Source: Myxococcales bacterium
GTDB taxonomy: Bacteria > Myxococcota_A > Polyangia > Fen-1088
Direction: 5' to 3'
Length of the DNA: 62,467 bases
Assembly (NCBI GenBank): GCA_003142855.1
Contig: PLNW01000140.1
Coordinates: forward strand, 1 to 62,467
In this document: positions 57,997 through 62,467 of the stretch, piece after piece
Numbering within the stretch: position 1 is the stretch's first letter
Layout: the number at the start of each line of letters is the position of its first letter
Notes under the pieces: generated by a model
The model's database searches: none
What the model saw: the letters and a program-made list of their open reading frames with translations, nothing else
Told to the model about the DNA's origin: nothing
Made by a program: the position numbers and the translations under genes

Positions 57997-59619
57997 TTGC
58001 GATATTGGCAACGTCGAGCAGCGTGGTCGGTGATTCTTTGGGCTCTGCTGGTTCTGTCGGCCGATGCGCGGGCAGGAGAAAGCGATCAGCCGTACCCCGT
58101 GGGAGAGACGTCGAGTACCATGGGCGGGGCTGCCGTAGCCGTCACCCATGACGGTACCGCGCCTTGGTACAATCCAGCGGGCCTGGGTCGTGTCACGGAG
58201 GAGGGGATTTCGGCCACGCTCAACGTCTACGGGGTACAGATTGAACGAACCAAAGGCTGGGTCGACGGCCTCGATCTGGCCGGTTGGACAAGCGCGATCT
58301 TCCCGGGTTCCGTCGGGTACGTGAGGCCGCTGGGTGTCTTCGGCAATGGCATCCACCACGCGGTCGGCCTGGCCCTGGTGGTCCCTGACTTCGCCCGCCA
58401 CGAGCTAGCACTCGACGACACTAAGTTGGCTGGCGACGACTACCACGTCCGGGAGCGTCTGCTGGAACAGACCCTGTGGATCGTGCCTGGCTGGGGCGCC
58501 TGCTTCGGCCCCCGGCTCTGCGCGGGCGCTTCTCTGCAGGTCGGCTACTGGAGTTCCAGCGGGCTCTCCTCGGAGTTTGAGCAGTGGACCGCTGACAGCA
58601 CAGGCCCGGCCGGGGCCTACTCGTACGTCGCGCAGGACGAGTTCTGGGCGGTTCAAGCGGGAATGTCGGTCGGCGCCCAGTACCGGGCGAGCGACAAGAC
58701 GTGGATTGGTCTGAGCGTGAGATCGCCGGTGATAACCCTCGGAGGCGGTGGCCGCGTTCTGGTGATGGAGACGGACACGGAGAGCAACTACGTTCGTCGC
58801 GCCTACGACGGCAATATCAACATCGACCAGCGTCTCCCGCTGAACCTGCGCCTCGGTGGGGCACTCGAACTGCAAGACTGGCTGCTGGCAGCCGACCTCA
58901 GCCTGTCGCTGCCCGAGTCCACCCACCAAAGCGTTCGTGCCCACGACGGGAAAACCACCCTGACAGCCTACGATGCCAGTGGTGTGCCGATCGGTGATGC
59001 GTTAGACATCAAAGTTCCGCAGGGACGGTTGACGGTGGTCAACCTGAGTCTCGGCGCGCAGTACCGTTTGAGCGCAAAGACCGCTTTTCAGGCAGGCTTC
59101 TTCACTGACTTTTCCGGGCAGCCAACTGCCCTAATCGATGAGCTTCACGCCCACATCAACCGGTACGGAATGACCGTTGGGATTTCTCGCAAGGGCGCAA
59201 GCTCGACCACGATGCTTGGTATCATCGCGACGATAGGCATCGGCAAATCCTTTGGATGGAATGACCAGAACGAACAAGTGATCCGCGATGCTCAATCCGA
59301 AGCCATCTACTTCACCCTGGGCGGCAGCACGCGCTTCGGAGATCCGCCCGAGAAACCAACCGCGACCACTGCCCAGCCGAGCGAGTCGGCTCCGGCCCTC
59401 CCCGTCGTGGAAAGCGCGGCGGCCGTCCCGGTCTCGCTCGGCGTGCCCGCGGCGGCTGCGGCGACTCCGTCGGCTGTCGTGGCGCCGACCACGAGGCCGT
59501 CATCTCCAGCGCCGGCTGCCGCTCGGGCGGCCCCGGCGGCAAAGCCATCACCCCCAGCCAAAGAGAGCCGACGCCAGGACAGCAAGAAGAGCACGGACGC
59601 CGAGTGGGAGCTTCACTAG
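57997..59619 (+). CDS. OmpP1/FadL-family outer-membrane transport protein
   Basis: A 540-aa barrel. The start is chosen at TTG 57997 since GGAGG at 57985-57989 lies seven bases before it; an ATG at 57958 has no good site. The signal peptide ends after ARA near residue 26. The N-terminal plug carries the FadL-like PWYNPAGLG, with NPAGL conserved. Later barrel strands include RLPLNLRLGGALELQDWLLAADL. The C-terminal 90 residues are Pro/Ala-rich (TRPSSPAPAAARAAPAAKP), a tail unusual for a barrel. FadL-type channels take up hydrophobic substrates. Confidence 0.8.
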   Translation: MRYWQRRAAWSVILWALLVLSADARAGESDQPYPVGETSSTMGGAAVAVTHDGTAPWYNPAGLGRVTEEGISATLNVYGVQIERTKGWVDGLDLAGWTSAIFPGSVGYVRPLGVFGNGIHHAVGLALVVPDFARHELALDDTKLAGDDYHVRERLLEQTLWIVPGWGACFGPRLCAGASLQVGYWSSSGLSSEFEQWTADSTGPAGAYSYVAQDEFWAVQAGMSVGAQYRASDKTWIGLSVRSPVITLGGGGRVLVMETDTESNYVRRAYDGNINIDQRLPLNLRLGGALELQDWLLAADLSLSLPESTHQSVRAHDGKTTLTAYDASGVPIGDALDIKVPQGRLTVVNLSLGAQYRLSAKTAFQAGFFTDFSGQPTALIDELHAHINRYGMTVGISRKGASSTTMLGIIATIGIGKSFGWNDQNEQVIRDAQSEAIYFTLGGSTRFGDPPEKPTATTAQPSESAPALPVVESAAAVPVSLGVPAAAAATPSAVVAPTTRPSSPAPAAARAAPAAKPSPPAKESRRQDSKKSTDAEWELH

Positions 59620-59749
59620 TCACCGAATGGTTTGCCGGGCCGGGAAAAACGCGCCGCTGCGAGCGGCCCGAGGGAGCGGGGCGGACCCAGAGCCAGAAGC
59701 GCAGTTGTCGCGTGGGGTTTCTCCTTCCGTGCTCGACGGGCGAGCCGGC

Positions 59750-59774
59750 AGGAGTCCGCCCTCTCGGGACTCCT
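59750..59774. other. Hairpin adjacent to the GH3 stop codon
   Basis: AGGAGTCC at 59750-59757 pairs with GGACTCCT at 59767-59774, an 8-bp stem with a 9-base loop. It ends directly at the GH3 stop codon and lies between convergent genes. There is no T run, so it is a weak or rho-assisted terminator candidate at best. Confidence 0.45.
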
Positions 59775-62372
59775 TCACTTCGCCGGCACGGTTACCGTCG
59801 CGCGCAGGCGAATGTCGCGAGATGAACTGGCGGCGCGGATCTCGTAGGCGCCGGGGTCGGTACGCCAAGCATCGCGCTCGGGAAGTTTTGGATCGAAGCT
59901 GGCGAAAGCCCGCGCCGGCAGCTTGAGAGCGACCTCGCGTTCTTCGCCCGCGGCAAGGTCGACTTTGGCGAAGGCGCGCAGTTCCTGTTCGGGCCGCGCA
60001 ACCGCTGCGGATGTGGCGTGAAGGTAGACCTGCACGACTTCTGCGCCTCGTCGCGCACCGCTGTTCTTCACCTTGAGGCGAAGGCTGACTCCACGCTCGG
60101 GATCCCAGGCAGAAACCGCCAGGTCACGATAGACGAAGGTTGTGTAGGAAAGTCCGTAGCCAAACGGGAAGAGCGGCTCGATCTTGCGTGTGTCGTACCA
60201 GCGGTAGCCGATCAAGATGCCTTCCTGGTAGGCAACCTTGCCGTTGGTGCCCGGGAAATTGCCAAACGCGGGTTCGTCTTCGAGGCGCTTGGGGAAAGTC
60301 ACGGGCAGCTTGCCTGACGGGCTGACATCGCCGAAAAGTACGTCCGTGAAAGCCGCGCCAGCCTCCTGACCGGGAAACCAGCCGTGCAGCACGGCGCGGA
60401 CCTGGTCGAGCCAGGGCATGGCGATGGCCGCGCCTGAGGTCGTGATGACCACGATCTTGGGATTCGCGGCAGCGGCAATGCGTACGATCTCGTCCTGCCG
60501 GCCGGGCAGCGACAGCGACGCGCGATCGGCGCCCTCGGTCTCGTCTCCCATGCCGTCGCCGACAGCGGCAATCACGATGTCGGCTCCGCGCGCGACCTCG
60601 GCCACGCGGCGGAACGGATCCTTGTCCGCCTTCTGCCACAGCAGCTCGACCGACGCGCCGACGATGCCCTCGAAGTATTCCAGACGCAGGTCGTAGGCCT
60701 TGCCCCCGACCAGTTCCATCTGTGCCGTCTTGAGCGTCGGGGGATGGTCGCCCCAATCGTCGACGACCAGCTTGCCGTTGAGATAGAGGCGCGAGCCATC
60801 GTCTGACAGCAGCCCGAGCGCGTACAGGCCGGACCTGGGCGGCGTGAGCGTGCCGGTCCAGCGCACGGAAAATTCATCCTCGGGCAGGCCTGGGGCCGGA
60901 GATCCGAGCTCCCAGTGGAAATCCACAGCCGGGTCCGCACGCACGAGCTTGGGTACTCCCGCGCGCTCTTTCCCGACGAAATACTCGCCCAGCAGCCCCT
61001 GCCCAGCGTGCCCCGCTGGCGGCGCCAGCACGGACGCGGGGATCGGCTCCAGTCCGTCCGGCGTCATCTCGCCAGGCGCGAAGTCGACCCGCACCTTGTT
61101 GCCCAGGGCTTCGCGGAGCGCATCGACCAGCGAAACCTTGTGCGTGGCCGTGACATGGGCGCTGCCGCCGCCGCCATCCACCAGCCCGCCTCGCGGACCC
61201 ACGACTGCGATTCGCCGAACCTTGCTGCGGTCGAGCGGCAAAATGTTGTTGTCGTTCTTGAGCAGCACGAAGCCAGAACGGGCGGCCTCGCGATTGAGGG
61301 CGCGGTGCTCGAGGGTGTCAATGGCCTCGGGATGCTCGCTCGCGTCCTCGTCCAATTTCAATGCAGCAATTGCGCGCAATTGCCGCCGCACCATCTCGTC
61401 GAGAACGGCAGGCTCGATCTCCTTCTTGTCGAGGGCGCCGCGAATGGCGGCCGGCGTGTAGTGCACGGCCTTGGGCATTTCAAGGTCCAACCCCGCGCGC
61501 ATGGCTGGCGCCGTACTGTGGGTCGCGCCCCAGTCCGACATGACCAGGCCGCGGAAGCCCCAGTCGCGCCTGAGCGTTTGCTCGAGCAAGCCCGGGTTCT
61601 CGCAGGCGTAGACGCCGTTCACGCGGTTGTACGCGCACATCACGGCCCACACACCGGCTTGCTTCACGGCGGCCTCGAACGCGGGCAGGTAGATCTCGTG
61701 CAGGGCCCGTGCATCGACCTCGGCGCTGACCGACATGCGTTCGGTCTCCTGGTTGTTGGCGGCGAAGTGCTTGACTGTAGCCGCCACGCCCTGGCTCTGC
61801 ACGCCCTTGATGTAGGCCACGGCCGTGCGCGCGGCCAGTTCGGGATCTTCGCCGTAGTACTCGAAGTTGCGGCCACACAGCGCTGTGCGCGCGATGTTCA
61901 CGGCCGGACCGAGAATCACGTTCTTGCCGTGCCCCTTGGTCTCGCGCGCGATGGCTGCGCCCACGCGCTCGACAAGTGCGGGATCGAAGGTCGCAGCCAA
62001 GAGTGTGCCCGCGGGAAACGCGGTGGCCTCGCCCGCGCGCACCCCGACAGGACCATCGGTCATGCGCAAGGCCGGAATGTGCAGGCGGGGAACGCCGACC
62101 GTATCGAACCCGGTGCCGGCAACCAGCGCGATCTTCTCGTCGAGAGTCATGGCGGAAAGCCAGGCTTCGACCTGACGATCCGTCGGAGAGCCACACGCCG
62201 GCAACTCTTTGGCGGCAGCGGGCGTCGCGGGCACCGCCGCCGGCGCGCCGCGATCCGCGGGAGGGCTGACCGCGCAGCCCAAAGCCAGGGCAGCGACCGC
62301 GAGTGCAAAGCGGACGCAAGCGGCGCGCTGGCCAGGCGTTGACTTGAAAAAGCACCGGATAACTGTGGACAT
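59775..62372 (-). CDS. GH3 beta-glucosidase lipoprotein with PA14 insertion
   Basis: An 865-aa protein with a lipobox LALGC (Cys33). The TIM-barrel domain has the family segments MTDGPVGVR, GPAVNIARTALCGRNFEYYGEDP, AATVKHFAANNQE, and VMSDWGATHS with the nucleophile Asp near residue 279. The C-terminal alpha/beta domain includes VLLKNDNNILPLD and EGADRASLSLPG. A PA14-like beta barrel (about residues 455-585, GLLGEYFVGKE ... YALGLLSDDGSRLYLNGKLV) is inserted in the second domain and the protein ends in a fibronectin-III-like fold. It would cleave cello-oligosaccharides at the cell surface, completing the set of cellulases. Confidence 0.92.
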   Translation of the reverse strand: MSTVIRCFFKSTPGQRAACVRFALAVAALALGCAVSPPADRGAPAAVPATPAAAKELPACGSPTDRQVEAWLSAMTLDEKIALVAGTGFDTVGVPRLHIPALRMTDGPVGVRAGEATAFPAGTLLAATFDPALVERVGAAIARETKGHGKNVILGPAVNIARTALCGRNFEYYGEDPELAARTAVAYIKGVQSQGVAATVKHFAANNQETERMSVSAEVDARALHEIYLPAFEAAVKQAGVWAVMCAYNRVNGVYACENPGLLEQTLRRDWGFRGLVMSDWGATHSTAPAMRAGLDLEMPKAVHYTPAAIRGALDKKEIEPAVLDEMVRRQLRAIAALKLDEDASEHPEAIDTLEHRALNREAARSGFVLLKNDNNILPLDRSKVRRIAVVGPRGGLVDGGGGSAHVTATHKVSLVDALREALGNKVRVDFAPGEMTPDGLEPIPASVLAPPAGHAGQGLLGEYFVGKERAGVPKLVRADPAVDFHWELGSPAPGLPEDEFSVRWTGTLTPPRSGLYALGLLSDDGSRLYLNGKLVVDDWGDHPPTLKTAQMELVGGKAYDLRLEYFEGIVGASVELLWQKADKDPFRRVAEVARGADIVIAAVGDGMGDETEGADRASLSLPGRQDEIVRIAAAANPKIVVITTSGAAIAMPWLDQVRAVLHGWFPGQEAGAAFTDVLFGDVSPSGKLPVTFPKRLEDEPAFGNFPGTNGKVAYQEGILIGYRWYDTRKIEPLFPFGYGLSYTTFVYRDLAVSAWDPERGVSLRLKVKNSGARRGAEVVQVYLHATSAAVARPEQELRAFAKVDLAAGEEREVALKLPARAFASFDPKLPERDAWRTDPGAYEIRAASSSRDIRLRATVTVPAK

Positions 62373-62467
62373 GATTCGAACTCCTTCAGTTCGGTGCAGC
62401 AGCGTAACCCAAGGCCTGAGACCCCGGAGAAATTTCGCGCCGACGGGTTAGCACTACTGATTCAAAA

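Noticed and set aside
1..62467. CRISPR arrays, tRNA or rRNA genes
   Set aside because: I saw no regularly spaced short repeats with unique spacers and no cloverleaf or rRNA-like sequence; a software scan could still find a tRNA I missed.

Overview
The window is high-GC DNA from a Gram-negative bacterium. Several features suggest a myxobacterium-like organism (Myxococcota, probably the Polyangia/Sorangium side): lipoproteins with very long Gly/Ser/Thr linkers, an AgmX/PglI-type C-terminal domain, a MopE-type DCDD metal-binding motif, YXWGXW-repeat proteins, an isolated type III ring lipoprotein and a set of surface-tethered cellulases. This assignment is inference from gene content; there is no rRNA or tRNA gene in the window.

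Layout. 1-16.2 kb is mixed housekeeping and accessory DNA: LD-carboxypeptidase, two secreted paralogous proteins, an SDR with an altered active site, an AgmX-like lipoprotein, branched-chain aminotransferase beside a decayed aminotransferase tail, a stand-alone type IIG restriction-modification enzyme, a zeta-type toxin with a small upstream partner, a YXWGXW protein, an isochorismatase-like hydrolase, pterin dehydratase, a nucleotidyltransferase with a 53-aa partner, nitroreductase, a DksA/TraR zinc finger and a secreted zincin. 16.3-21.5 kb is a repeat-rich accessory island: a GH9 cellulase lies between two 256-bp direct repeats, a frameshifted GH5 cellulase follows, and an inverted partial repeat closes the block; gene fragments sit at repeat boundaries. 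21.6-25.9 kb is a three-gene membrane glycosyltransferase operon. 26-31 kb holds an Ig-like lipoprotein, a secreted Tyr-rich protein, a YqeY protein, metF and a zinc-finger-less ClpX-like ATPase.

31-36 kb is the most unusual region: two divergent operons, each beginning with a tethered glycoside hydrolase and continuing directly (stop codon abutting ATG) into a small exported protein of one paralogous family (three copies, shared LxEPxLM...LR motif). 36-48 kb holds a membrane glycosyltransferase, mutS2, a DUF2130 protein, a membrane sulfatase-like fusion, a radical SAM/micro-ORF/LPG-synthase-like operon and an oxidoreductase. 48-59.6 kb holds apgM, an outer-membrane barrel, an aminotransferase/CDP-alcohol phosphatidyltransferase pair, a sigma factor, an orphan sctJ, pspA, the holB-ricT pair and a FadL-like barrel. 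59.8-62.4 kb is a GH3 beta-glucosidase lipoprotein.

Together the GH9, three GH5-like (clan GH-A) and GH3 enzymes, nearly all predicted lipoproteins, suggest cellulose or beta-mannan breakdown at the cell surface with beta-glucosidase finishing the oligosaccharides. A second repeat family, with arms related to CTCTGTGTTCTCAGC, is scattered through gaps at 29.6, 48.0, 53.6 and 54.7 kb and also forms the C-terminus of ricT. Best candidates for something undescribed are the hydrolase/small-partner operons, the repeat-bounded cellulase island and the 23-codon ORF fitted exactly between a radical SAM gene and a membrane-protein gene.
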